Assembly (NCBI RefSeq): GCF_000721105.1
Contig: NZ_JOEV01000021.1
Coordinates: 62,001-126,000 of the forward strand
DNA: 64,000 nucleotides
Source of the DNA: Streptomyces cellulosae
Lineage (GTDB): Bacteria > Actinomycetota > Actinomycetes > Streptomycetales > Streptomycetaceae
Direction: 5' to 3'
Shown: positions 51,806-59,885 of the stretch, piece by piece
How the letters are laid out: every line of letters begins with the position of its first letter
Position numbering within the stretch: the stretch's first letter is position 1
Program-made: the position numbers and the translations under genes
Notes under the pieces: model-generated
Databases searched by the model: none
What the model was told of the DNA's origin: nothing
Seen by the model: only the letters and a program-made list of their open reading frames with translations

Positions 51806-53032
51806 TCAGAGTGCGGGCACCGGTGTGAAGCGGACCGGCAGCTCTGTCAGACCCCTCAGCCAGGGGGAGGGCCGGCGGGTGAGGGACTCGGCGGGGACCG
51901 CCAGGTCGATGTCCGGGAGCCGGTCCAGTACGACCTCGATGCCCGTGCGCGCGATGACCTCGGCGATCTCCTGCGCCGGGAACGGGCAGCGGTGCTCGCC
52001 GTGTCCGAAGGAGAAGTGGGCGTTGTTGCCGCCGGTGAGCGCGGAGCCGTCGGTGCGGACCTGGGGGTCGGAGTTGGCGCCCTGGAGGCCCAGCAGCAGC
52101 AGGTCGCCGGCGCGGATGCGGCGTCCGCCGAGCTGGGTGTCGCGGGAGGCCCAGCGGCCGGCGATGTTCTGCGAGGGGGTGTCCTCCCACAGCACCTCGT
52201 TCATGGCCTCGGCGACACTGTTGCGGCCGCCGAAGAGGGAGGCGGCGAAACGGTCGTCGGTGAGCATCAGCCGCAGGGAGTTGCCGATCCAGTCGGCGGT
52301 GGGCTGGTGGCCCGCCGCCATCATCACCACGAGGTCCTGGACGATCTCCTCGTCGGTGAAGCCGGAGGTGTCGGCGAGCATCCGGGACACGACGTCCTCG
52401 GCGGGGTTCGCCCTCCGGTCGGCCAGCAGCTCGGCCATGGAGCTGATCACATGGTTCTGGCCCGCGATCGCCCGCTCCCGGCCGTCGATCATGTCGTTGA
52501 GGGCGGTGACCAGGCCCGGACCCTGCTCGTCGGAGAAGCCGTAGAGGTGGGCGAGGACCCGTACCGGCAGCAGCATCGCGTAGTCGGCGATGAGGTCCGC
52601 CTCGCCCTTGGCGCACACCGCGTCGATCAGTTCGTCGGCGAACCGTTCGGCGTGGCCGCGCAGTTCGGAGGCGTCGGCCGCCTCCAGCGCGTCGCTGATC
52701 ATGGCGGCGCGTTCGCGGTGGCGTTCGCCGACGGTGTAGAGGATCGACGGCTGCTTGCGGTTGATCATCGGCAGCAGCGGCCAGTCGTCGGGGATGGTGT
52801 CCCACTGGTTCCACAGGTCCGAGTCCCGGCTGAACAGGACCGGGTCGCCGGTGACCTGGTGCAGCTCGCGGTAGCCGAGCACCAGCCAGGCGGGTACGTC
52901 GCCGTCGAGCAGCACCGGCGCCACGGGGCCGTGCTCGCGCCGCATCTCCCGGTACAGGCGGGCGGGTTCGGTCTGGAACCGGGGGCCGCCGAGCGGGACG
53001 GCGTCGGTGGTCGCACGACTTTCGGTGGTCAC
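51806..53032 (-). CDS. cvnE: cytochrome P450 lacking ExxR (CYP157-like), conservon position E
   Basis: 408 residues from the GTG at 53032, preceded by AGGAG and overlapping the cvnD stop as GTGA. P450 fold: I-helix MAAGHQPTADW (about 238-248) and heme loop FSFGHGEHRCPF (Cys349). The K-helix reads NEVLWEDTP, so Arg of the otherwise near-universal ExxR is Trp282. Loss of ExxR is the known peculiarity of the CYP157 family, whose members sit in conservons beside a second P450. Whether it is catalytic or a structural partner of the CvnD GTPase is open. Confidence 0.92.
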   Translation of the reverse strand: MTTESRATTDAVPLGGPRFQTEPARLYREMRREHGPVAPVLLDGDVPAWLVLGYRELHQVTGDPVLFSRDSDLWNQWDTIPDDWPLLPMINRKQPSILYTVGERHRERAAMISDALEAADASELRGHAERFADELIDAVCAKGEADLIADYAMLLPVRVLAHLYGFSDEQGPGLVTALNDMIDGRERAIAGQNHVISSMAELLADRRANPAEDVVSRMLADTSGFTDEEIVQDLVVMMAAGHQPTADWIGNSLRLMLTDDRFAASLFGGRNSVAEAMNEVLWEDTPSQNIAGRWASRDTQLGGRRIRAGDLLLLGLQGANSDPQVRTDGSALTGGNNAHFSFGHGEHRCPFPAQEIAEVIARTGIEVVLDRLPDIDLAVPAESLTRRPSPWLRGLTELPVRFTPVPAL

Positions 53033-53691
53033 ACGAACTCCTGACGGGGCAGGTCGGCTTGGGTGGCCCGGTCGGCGCGCGGGGCCCGGTCGGCGGACCG
53101 GTCCTGGCCGGTGTACTGGTCCTTGATGTGCTGGACCAGTGTGATGAGGACCTGCTTGCTGGACGCACGGGAGCGTGCGTCGCAGTCCAGCAGCGGCACG
53201 TGCGGGTCGAGGTCGAGGGCCTCGCGGATGTCCGAGTGGGCGAAGGCGGGGCCGCCAAAGTCGTTGCAGGCCACGATGAACGGGGTGCCGTGGTGTTCGA
53301 GGCGGTCGATGGCGTACCACGAGTCGTCGATACGGCGGGTGTCGACGAGGACGACCGCGCCGAGCGTGCCGGAGAACAGGCGGTCCCACAGGAACCAGAA
53401 CCGTTCCTGGCCGGGCGCGCCGAACAGGTACAGCACATTGCGCGCGTCGAGCGTGATGCGGCCGAAGTCGAAGGCGACGGTGGTCGCGGTCTTGCCGCTC
53501 ACCTCGCTGATGTCGTCGACCGCTTCGCCCGCCCGGGTCATCGTCTCCTCGGTGTTGAGGGGACGTATCTCGCTCACCGAGCGGACCAGGGTCGTCTTGC
53601 CGACGCCGAAGCCGCCGACGACCACGATCTTCAGGCCGTTGTCGGCGGAGGCACCCAACGGGGTGCGCGCGTCAGAGATTGCGGAGTCCAA
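53029..53691 (-). CDS. cvnD: conservon GTPase CvnD
   Basis: 220 residues, Ras-like. G1 is VVVGGFGVGKTTLVRSVSEI, a threonine-rich switch I follows (TEETMTRAGE), and G3 is YLFGAPGQERFWFLWD. The G4 NKxD is replaced by VACNDFGG, as usual for the conservon/MglA-like group. It binds GTP at the membrane-proximal complex formed with CvnA-C (known for conservons: a eukaryote-like G-protein coupled arrangement). It overlaps cvnC by 20 bp upstream and cvnE by 4 bp downstream. Confidence 0.95.
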   Translation of the reverse strand: MDSAISDARTPLGASADNGLKIVVVGGFGVGKTTLVRSVSEIRPLNTEETMTRAGEAVDDISEVSGKTATTVAFDFGRITLDARNVLYLFGAPGQERFWFLWDRLFSGTLGAVVLVDTRRIDDSWYAIDRLEHHGTPFIVACNDFGGPAFAHSDIREALDLDPHVPLLDCDARSRASSKQVLITLVQHIKDQYTGQDRSADRAPRADRATQADLPRQEFV

Positions 53692-54019
53692 CGAGCACCT
53701 GCTCCAGGATGTCGGGGTCGGGTACGGCGGCCGTGTACGGGTGGCGGGCGCTGACGCGGCCCGCCGCGAGGAGGTCGGAGAGCAGGACCTTGGTGATGCT
53801 CACCGGCAGCCGCAGTTCGGCGGCCACCTCGACGACCGCCGTGGGGCGCTCGGTCATCTTGAGGATCGCCACGTGCTCCGACTGCATGCCGGGCCGGGCG
53901 TCGGACTCGGCGACGACGAGGGTCACCAGGTCGAAGGGACTGTCGGGCCCGGGCCGGGTGCGCCCTTGGGTGAGGGTGTAGAGGCGGTCGGGAGCGTCGT
54001 CCCTGCCGGGCCGGCTCAT
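53672..54019 (-). CDS. cvnC: DUF742 protein CvnC
   Basis: 115 residues from the ATG at 54019, overlapping the cvnB stop as ATGA. DUF742 pattern: RLYTLTQGRTRPGPDSPFDLVTLV, then SEHVAILKMTERPTAVVEVAAELRLPVSITKVLLSDLLAAGRV, a winged-helix-like region, and the closing ILEQVLVGLRNL. It is a component of the conservon complex of unknown biochemical action. Confidence 0.95.
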   Translation of the reverse strand: MSRPGRDDAPDRLYTLTQGRTRPGPDSPFDLVTLVVAESDARPGMQSEHVAILKMTERPTAVVEVAAELRLPVSITKVLLSDLLAAGRVSARHPYTAAVPDPDILEQVLVGLRNL

Positions 54020-54423
54020 GACGTACGGGGCTGCGCGGTCAGATGTTCGCCGAGCTGCTCCACGAGCTCGCTCATGTTGTGCCCGACGAGCCCGGCGTCC
54101 GCGTCCTCGGTGGTGACCACGGCGAGGTGCGCGCCCTGCCCGGCCTCGACGATGAACAGGACGCCTCCGTAGAACTCCGTCATCGCCGACCGCACACCTC
54201 CGCTGCCGTCGCCGAACTCGACGGACGCGCCGTGGGACAGCGACTGGATGCCGGCGGCGATCGCGGCGAGCTGGTCGGCCTGGTCGACGGTGAGTTCCGG
54301 CGTACGGCACAGCTTCAGGCCGTCGCGGGACAGCACGAGGGCGTGCCGTGCGCCCGGGGTCCGCTCCAACAGGCCCTCGATGAGCCAGGTGAGCTTCTCG
54401 TCGGCGGTGGTCGTGCCGGTCAT
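54016..54423 (-). CDS. cvnB: roadblock/LC7 protein CvnB
   Basis: 135 residues: LTWLIEGLLERTPGARHALVLSRDGLKLC is the roadblock opening, with the conserved SRDGL turn, followed by the ADQLAAIAAGIQSLSHGAS helix and the LAVVTTEDADAGLVGHNM strand-helix. Roadblock proteins act as GTPase-activating or scaffolding subunits for small G proteins, here CvnD. Coupled by 4-bp overlaps to cvnA and cvnC. Confidence 0.95.
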   Translation of the reverse strand: MTGTTTADEKLTWLIEGLLERTPGARHALVLSRDGLKLCRTPELTVDQADQLAAIAAGIQSLSHGASVEFGDGSGGVRSAMTEFYGGVLFIVEAGQGAHLAVVTTEDADAGLVGHNMSELVEQLGEHLTAQPRTS

Positions 54424-56459
54424 GAGGTGGGTTCGCCTTCCGGGTGCGCGCGCTGGTGGGACGGGGTGACGGCGGTCGGTTCGGCCGGCGCGGAGTCGGC
54501 GGTCGGTTCGGCCGGTTCCGGTACGGCGGTCGTGCCGACTGGTTCCGGTACGGCGGTCGTGCCGACCGGTTCGGGTACGGCGGTCGTGCCGACTGGTTCC
54601 GGTACGGCGGTCGTGCCGACCGGTTCGGGTACGGCGGTCACTTCGCGCGGTTCGAGTACAGCTGTCGCCTCACGCGGTTCGGGTACGGCGGTCGCCCCAC
54701 GCGGGGCACCGGTCCGGTTCGGGGCGGCCGGCTCCTGGAGATCGGACTGGTCCGGTGCGGAGGACCGTACGGCCTGGCGGAAGTTGTTGAAGCGGGTCGC
54801 CCGGGTCTTGGCGTCGTCGGCGGCGGGCGCGGGCCGCGACTCCGCGGTCCGGGCCGCGCCGAGCCGGCGCTCTGCCTCGGCCAGCGTCAGACCCCGGCGC
54901 CGCTTGGGCAGGCCCGTGGGCCGTTCGTCCGCCGCGTGGTCCGCGGACTCGTGGACGGGCAGGGGGTCGGGGTCCGGGGAGTCGTGCGGCGGTAGGGGGC
55001 CGGGGTCCGCGCCGGTGGGGGATTCCGGCAGGCGTACGGGGTCGGAGCCCGCGCCGGTGGTGGATCCGGCCGGAACAACGGGGGCCGCACGGGGGCCGGG
55101 CTGCTCGGCGGATGTCCGGGCGGATGTCTCGGCGGGCGGACTCGGCTGCGCGGCGGACGTACTCGACAGTCCGGCCGGCGGCTCGGCGGCGGCCAGGCTG
55201 GTGAGGATGTCCTGGGGGATGAGCATCAGGACGCCCGTGCCGCCGCGCGCGGACGGCCGGAAGGAGACCCTCAGGCCGTACTTGCGGGCCAGCCGTCCGA
55301 CCACGGCGAGGCCGAGCCGGGTGCCGGTGAGGCCGCCGAGCCCGCCGGACTCGCCGGAGACCGCCTCCTCGGCGCGGCGCAGCTGCACCTCGCCCATGAC
55401 GAGTCCGCTGTCCTCGACGGACACGATGACGCCGGCCGGTACCTCCTCCACGTACACGTGGACCTCGGCGGACGGCGGTGAGAAATTGGCGGCGTTGTCG
55501 AGGAGTTCGGCGAGCGCGTGCATCACGCCCTCGGCGGCGTGACCGGCCACGGCGGCCTCGCTGGCCGAGTGGACGCGCACCCGCTGGTAGCCGCTGATGC
55601 GGCCCATCGCGCCCCGCAGGATCGACTCCATGACGATGGGGCGTGCCCAGCGGCGGCCGGAGCGGGCGCCGGTGAGGACGGCGACGGAGTCGGCGAGCCG
55701 GCCCGCCTGCGCGGTGCGGTGGTCGAGGTGGAGGAGGTCGGCGAGGACCTCCTCGTCGCTGTGCCGTTCCTCCATCGCCCGCAGGTCGGCGAGCATGCCG
55801 GTGGCCAGGGCCTGCATCCGGCCGGCCGCGTTGGCGGTGGCGGAGATCGCGGCGGCGCGCTCGCTGGTGGCGCGGCGGAGCCGGGCCGTGAGCCGGGCGT
55901 TCTCGTCTACGAGGCGGTCGCGCTCCTCGGCGAACGACTCGGTGAGCTGGATGCGCTCCTCGGCGAACGACTCGGTGAGCTGGATGCGCTCCTCGGCGAA
56001 CGACTCGGTGAGCTGGATGCGCTCCTCGGCCAAGGACTCGGTGAGCTGGGCGCGTTCCTCGCCCAAGGACTCGGTGAGCCGGGTGCGTTCCCAGTCGAAC
56101 TCGGCTGTCAGCCGGGTGCGTTCCCGGGCGAGTTCGCTGGTCAGGCGGTCGTGGTCGCGGCGGGACTCCTCGGCCAGGCGGGCCCGTTCCTGAAGCAGCC
56201 GGCCGGCGTCCAAGGTGACGGCCTCCAGCCGGCGGCGGGTGAGCCGGGCCGTCTGGACGCCGTGGGCGGCCAGCGCGACGGCCGCGCACAGCAGCAGGGC
56301 GGCGGCGCTCGCGCCCCAGGCGAGCGGGGTGCGCACCGAGGAGGGGGCGGCGGCGACCGCGCCGACGACCGCGAGCGCGGACAGGACGGCGGTGAGCAGC
56401 AGGGCCGGCGCGACGGTGCGGAAGGCAGGGCGGTCGCCGGGGAGGGTGGGCGCGGTCAT
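54420..56459 (-). CDS. cvnA: conservon sensor histidine-kinase-like protein CvnA
   Basis: 679 residues from the ATG at 56459. Two N-terminal membrane helices (about 16-40 and 46-68) are followed by a cytoplasmic coiled coil that includes five 11-residue repeats of the type ERIQLTESFAE. A kinase-like core then carries LLHLDHRTAQAGRLADSVAVL (phosphoacceptor-like His) and ALAELLDNAANFSPPSAEV (N-box of the ATPase). The C terminus is a long Pro/Ala/Glu-rich tail ending in seven nine-residue repeats (TAVPEPVGT). It senses an unknown signal and passes it to CvnB-C-D. First gene of the operon. Confidence 0.94.
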   Translation of the reverse strand: MTAPTLPGDRPAFRTVAPALLLTAVLSALAVVGAVAAAPSSVRTPLAWGASAAALLLCAAVALAAHGVQTARLTRRRLEAVTLDAGRLLQERARLAEESRRDHDRLTSELARERTRLTAEFDWERTRLTESLGEERAQLTESLAEERIQLTESFAEERIQLTESFAEERIQLTESFAEERDRLVDENARLTARLRRATSERAAAISATANAAGRMQALATGMLADLRAMEERHSDEEVLADLLHLDHRTAQAGRLADSVAVLTGARSGRRWARPIVMESILRGAMGRISGYQRVRVHSASEAAVAGHAAEGVMHALAELLDNAANFSPPSAEVHVYVEEVPAGVIVSVEDSGLVMGEVQLRRAEEAVSGESGGLGGLTGTRLGLAVVGRLARKYGLRVSFRPSARGGTGVLMLIPQDILTSLAAAEPPAGLSSTSAAQPSPPAETSARTSAEQPGPRAAPVVPAGSTTGAGSDPVRLPESPTGADPGPLPPHDSPDPDPLPVHESADHAADERPTGLPKRRRGLTLAEAERRLGAARTAESRPAPAADDAKTRATRFNNFRQAVRSSAPDQSDLQEPAAPNRTGAPRGATAVPEPREATAVLEPREVTAVPEPVGTTAVPEPVGTTAVPEPVGTTAVPEPVGTTAVPEPAEPTADSAPAEPTAVTPSHQRAHPEGEPTS
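54514..54702. repeat. seven 27-bp repeats in the 3' end of cvnA
   Basis: Units of GGTTCCGGTACGGCGGTCGTG plus GCCGACT start at 54514, 54541, 54568, 54595, 54622, 54649 and 54676; the first four are nearly identical and the last three diverge. In frame they encode TAVPEPVGT on the minus strand. The copy number can change without breaking the frame. Confidence 0.93.
55921..56085. repeat. five 33-bp repeats in the coiled coil of cvnA
   Basis: Units of 33 bp start at 55921, 55954, 55987, 56020 and 56053; the first three are almost identical. They encode the 11-residue coiled-coil unit ERIQLTESFAE and preserve a hendecad helix register. The length of the signalling helix can therefore change in whole turns. 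Confidence 0.93.
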
Positions 56460-56764
56460 GAAGGGATCCTCGGTCGGGTCCTCGGGCGGTCGCCGTGGTG
56501 ACGCGGGCGGCCCTTGGTCGGGTCCTTGGCGTGCGGCTGGGTGGTTTTGGGCAGGCGAGTACCGACACTCTGTGTTCGGTGCGTTGAACTGGCGGTCACT
56601 ATATGAGACTTCCTGACTGAATTGGGAAGGCCCTGGTTCCGTATTTGCAAAGTGGCCCCGGCCCGTGCGCGGAACGGCATCCCGCCTGTGGACAACCGGC
56701 TCCGTGGACCAGGGACCTGTGGACAACCGGCCTCGTCGTCGGTGGTCGGATGCACCCTGGGTGC
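56460..56764. other. divergent promoter region with DnaA-box pair
   Basis: 305 bp between cvnA and the FAD/Fe-S gene, without a gene. TATAGT (minus strand, 56598-56603) is a possible -10 for the conservon operon. Two TGTGGACAA boxes and a TGCACCC-T-GGGTGCA dyad lie in the right half; see those entries. Confidence 0.6.
56688..56727. promoter_or_regulatory. two perfect DnaA boxes, 31 bp apart
   Basis: TGTGGACAA at 56688-56696 and 56719-56727 is the reverse complement of TTGTCCACA, the preferred DnaA box of Streptomyces. Both lie in a 16-bp direct repeat CCTGTGGACAACCGGC. This is far too few boxes for oriC. They may titrate DnaA or link transcription of the neighbouring genes to replication (inference). 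Confidence 0.6.
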
Positions 56765-56765
56765 A
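56751..56765. promoter_or_regulatory. 15-bp palindrome at the start of the FAD/Fe-S gene
   Basis: TGCACCC-T-GGGTGCA is a perfect dyad ending on the A of the ATG. It is a likely operator for a regulator not encoded nearby; lactate-utilisation genes are commonly under GntR-type control (known generally). Confidence 0.45.
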
Positions 56766-59638
56766 TGACGGATCTCGAGGCAGAGCTGCGCAGGGCCGTC
56801 CGGGGTGAGGTCGGGTTCGACGTCACGTCCCGGGCGCTGGTCACCATGGACGCGTCGAACTACCGGCGGGTGCCGCTCGGGGTGGTCGCTCCGCGGGACG
56901 CGGACGACGTGGCGGCCGTGCTGGAGGTGTGCCGGGAACGCGGGGTGCCGGTCGTGCCGCGCGGCGGGGGCACGTCGATCGCCGGGCAGGCCACCGGCAC
57001 GGGCGTCGTCCTGGACTTCACCCGGCACATGAACCGCCTGCTGTCCCTCGACCCGGAGGCGGGCACCGCGGTCGTGCAGCCGGGCCTCGTCCTCGACCGT
57101 CTCCAGCGGGCCGCCGCCCCGCACGGCCTGCGCTTCGGCCCCGACCCCTCGACCCACAGCCGCTGCACGCTCGGCGGAATGATCGGCAACAACTCGTGCG
57201 GCTCGCACTCGGTGGCGTGGGGGACCACCGCGGACAGCGTGCGGGAGCTGTCCGTGGTCACCGCGCACGGTGCGCGGCTGCGGCTCGGGCAGGGATGGCA
57301 GGGTGCTCCCGAGGGCCTCAGGGCCCTGGTGGAGAGCGAGTTGACGAGGCTGCGCACCGGTTTCCCCGAGCTGCCCCGTCGTATCTCCGGATACGCGCTG
57401 GACGCCCTGCTGCCCGAGAAGGGCGCCGACGTCGCCCGCGCCTTCTGCGGCTCGGAGGGCACCCTGGGCGTCCTCACCGAGGCGGTCGTACGACTGGTCC
57501 GGGCGCCCCGCGCGCGGGCGCTCGCCGTGCTGGCGTACCCCGACGAGAGCGCGGCGGCGGAAGCCGCGGCGGGCCTGCTGCCGCACGACCCCCTCACCGT
57601 GGAGGGCATGGCCGCCGACCTCGTGCCCTCCACGGCCGACCTGCCCCGCGGCGGCGCCTGGCTGTTCGTGGAGACCGGCGGCGACACGGAGGCGGAGGCA
57701 CACGCGCGGGCGGACACGATCGTGCGGGCGGCGGACGTCCTCGACGCGCTGGTGGTGACGGACCCGGCCGGACAGCGGGCCCTGTGGCGCATCCGGGAGG
57801 ACGCGAGCGGTACGGCGACCAGGATGCCCGACGGCTCCGAGGCCTGGCCCGGCTGGGAGGACTGCGCGGTCCCACCGGCCCGGCTGGGCGCGTACCTGCG
57901 GGACTTCAGGGACCTGATGACCGCACACGGCCTGCGCGGCACACCGTACGGCCACTTCGGGGACGGCTGCATCCACGTCCGCATCGACTTCGACCTGCTG
58001 AGCGAGCCGGGCGTGGCCCGCTTCCGCCGCTTCTCCGAGGACCTCGCCGACCTGGTGGTCGCACACGGCGGCTCGCTGTCCGGGGAGCACGGCGACGGAC
58101 AGGCGCGGGCCGAGCTGCTGCCGAGGATGTACGGCGCCGAGACGGTGGCGCTGTTCGAGCGGGCGAAGGCGGTCTGGGACCCCGACGACCTGCTCAACCC
58201 CGGCATGCTGGTCCGCCCGGCACCCCTCGACGCCAACCTCCGGTTCTCCGTCCTCCCGCGCGAACCGGTGGACGTGGCCTTCGGCTACCCCACCGACGGC
58301 GGCGACTTCTCGGCCGCGGTCCGCCGCTGTGTGGGGGTCGCGAAGTGCCGTACGACATCCGTGTCCGGGTCGTCCGTCATGTGCCCGTCCTTCCGCGCGA
58401 CCGGCGAGGAGCAGCACTCCACGCGCGGGCGGGCCCGGCTGCTGCACGAGATGCTCGCGGGTGAGCTGGTGACGGACGGCTGGCGCTCGGAGGAGGTCCG
58501 GGACGCCCTCGACCTGTGCCTGTCCTGCAAGGGCTGCCGCTCCGACTGCCCGGTCGAGGTCGACATGGCCACGTACAAGGCGGAGTTCCTCCACCACCAC
58601 TACAAGGGGCGCCGCCGCCCGGCCGCCCACTACAGCATGGGGTGGCTGCCGGTGTGGCTGCGGTGGGTGTCCCGGATGCGGGCGGGAGCGGTGGTCAACG
58701 CACTGGCGGCGGTGGGCCCGTCGGCCGCGGTGGCGAAGCGGCTGGGCGGGATCGCGGGGGAGCGGCGGATCCCCCGGGTGGCGAGGGAGACGTTCAGCCG
58801 GTGGTGGCGCAGGCGGGCGCCCGCCGGGGCCTCCCGGAACTCCGGAGCGCTGGTGGTGCTGTGGCCGGACACCTTCACCGAGCACCTCTCTCCGTCCGTG
58901 GGCCGGGCCGCCGTACGGGTACTTGAGGCGGCGGGCCTGCGAGTGGCGCTGCCGCCGACGCTACGACTGCGGGGGCGGCGAAAGGTGGGCGACGGCAGGT
59001 CGGCCCTCCTCAACCCCTTCGCGCCGGTCCGCGGCCGCGTCTGCTGCGGCCTGACGTACGTCTCCACCGGCCAGCTCGACCGCGCCCGCGCGGTGCTGCG
59101 CCGCACCCTCGACCTCATGGCCCCGGTGCTGGAGACCGACGCCCCGGTCGTCGTCCTGGAGCCCAGTTGCGCCGCCGCCCTGCGCACGGACCTGCCGGAA
59201 CTGCTGCACGACGACCCGCGCGCCGCCCGCCTGGCCGCGAGGGTCCTCACCTTCGCCGAGACGCTGGAACGCCACGCCCCCGACTGGAGCCCGCCCCGCG
59301 TCGACCGCCCGGTGACGGGTCAGACCCACTGCCACCAGCACGCCGTCCTCGGCGACGCCCCCGACCGCCGGCTGCGCGCCGCCGCGGGCCTGACCGGCGA
59401 ACTCAGCGGCGGCTGCTGCGGCCTGGCGGGCAACTTCGGCTTCGAGAAAGGTCACTTCGAGGTGTCGAGCACCTGCGCGGAGGACCAGCTCCTCCCGGCG
59501 GTGCGTCACGCGCCGGAAACAGCGGTCGTCCTGGCGGACGGCTTCTCCTGCCGGACACAACTGGAGCAGCTGGCGGGAGTGAGCGGACGACACCTCGCGG
59601 AGGTGCTGGCGGAGGCGGTGGAGGGCGAGAGGACGTGA
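56765..59638 (+). CDS. FAD-binding oxidase / Fe-S protein fusion (D-lactate dehydrogenase-like)
   Basis: 957 residues from the ATG at 56765. Residues 1-540 are an FAD_binding_4 flavoprotein: VPVVPRGGGTSIAGQATGTGVVLDF, MIGNNSCGSHSVAWGTTAD, and a C-terminal cap with YGHFGDGCIHVRIDFD and SGEHGDGQARAE. Residues about 590-660 hold ferredoxin-like clusters (MCPSFRATGEEQHSTRGRA, LCLSCKGCRSDCPVEV). The rest is a heterodisulfide-reductase-type CCG domain (CCGLTYVSTG, GGCCGLAGNFG). Such single-chain Dld/GlcD-GlcF fusions oxidise D-2-hydroxyacids such as D-lactate or glycolate and feed the respiratory chain. MurQ upstream makes D-lactate, a possible metabolic link (inference). Confidence 0.93.
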   Translation: MTDLEAELRRAVRGEVGFDVTSRALVTMDASNYRRVPLGVVAPRDADDVAAVLEVCRERGVPVVPRGGGTSIAGQATGTGVVLDFTRHMNRLLSLDPEAGTAVVQPGLVLDRLQRAAAPHGLRFGPDPSTHSRCTLGGMIGNNSCGSHSVAWGTTADSVRELSVVTAHGARLRLGQGWQGAPEGLRALVESELTRLRTGFPELPRRISGYALDALLPEKGADVARAFCGSEGTLGVLTEAVVRLVRAPRARALAVLAYPDESAAAEAAAGLLPHDPLTVEGMAADLVPSTADLPRGGAWLFVETGGDTEAEAHARADTIVRAADVLDALVVTDPAGQRALWRIREDASGTATRMPDGSEAWPGWEDCAVPPARLGAYLRDFRDLMTAHGLRGTPYGHFGDGCIHVRIDFDLLSEPGVARFRRFSEDLADLVVAHGGSLSGEHGDGQARAELLPRMYGAETVALFERAKAVWDPDDLLNPGMLVRPAPLDANLRFSVLPREPVDVAFGYPTDGGDFSAAVRRCVGVAKCRTTSVSGSSVMCPSFRATGEEQHSTRGRARLLHEMLAGELVTDGWRSEEVRDALDLCLSCKGCRSDCPVEVDMATYKAEFLHHHYKGRRRPAAHYSMGWLPVWLRWVSRMRAGAVVNALAAVGPSAAVAKRLGGIAGERRIPRVARETFSRWWRRRAPAGASRNSGALVVLWPDTFTEHLSPSVGRAAVRVLEAAGLRVALPPTLRLRGRRKVGDGRSALLNPFAPVRGRVCCGLTYVSTGQLDRARAVLRRTLDLMAPVLETDAPVVVLEPSCAAALRTDLPELLHDDPRAARLAARVLTFAETLERHAPDWSPPRVDRPVTGQTHCHQHAVLGDAPDRRLRAAAGLTGELSGGCCGLAGNFGFEKGHFEVSSTCAEDQLLPAVRHAPETAVVLADGFSCRTQLEQLAGVSGRHLAEVLAEAVEGERT

Positions 59639-59885
59639 CGGGTGAACCGGAGGGCGAGGGGACGTGGCGGACGTCCCCGCGGCGGTCGGCCGGCTCCGGG
59701 CGCAGGGCCCCCGCAAGGGCGTCGCGGAGTGGGCCGACCGCCACCTCCACGCCCGGCGTTCGGCGGCCAGAAGGCCATGCGGACGCCGACGCGCTGAAGG
59801 CGTTCGGACCCCGGGACGGCCGTATCTGACTCCTAGGCTGGCGAGGCCCCCACGTCAAGGACCCCCACGTCGAGGAGCCTGCGCC
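59639..59885. other. promoter and leader of femX
   Basis: No gene is supported. TAGGCT at 59834-59839 is a likely -10 for femX. A 15-bp tandem repeat, CCCCCACGTC(A/G)AGGA at 59847-59861 and 59862-59876, places two SD-like purine runs before the start; only the second is at working distance. The open frame that reaches 59664 in phase with femX crosses this promoter and lacks a start with SD. Confidence 0.55.

Noticed and set aside
56688..56727. Replication origin
   Set aside because: Only two DnaA boxes, no dnaA/dnaN neighbours; oriC of streptomycetes has many boxes.
59664..59885. N-terminal extension of FemX or a separate small gene
   Set aside because: The frame crosses a -10-like hexamer and two SD-like repeats and has no start with SD; FemX proteins begin at the ATG at 59886 position.
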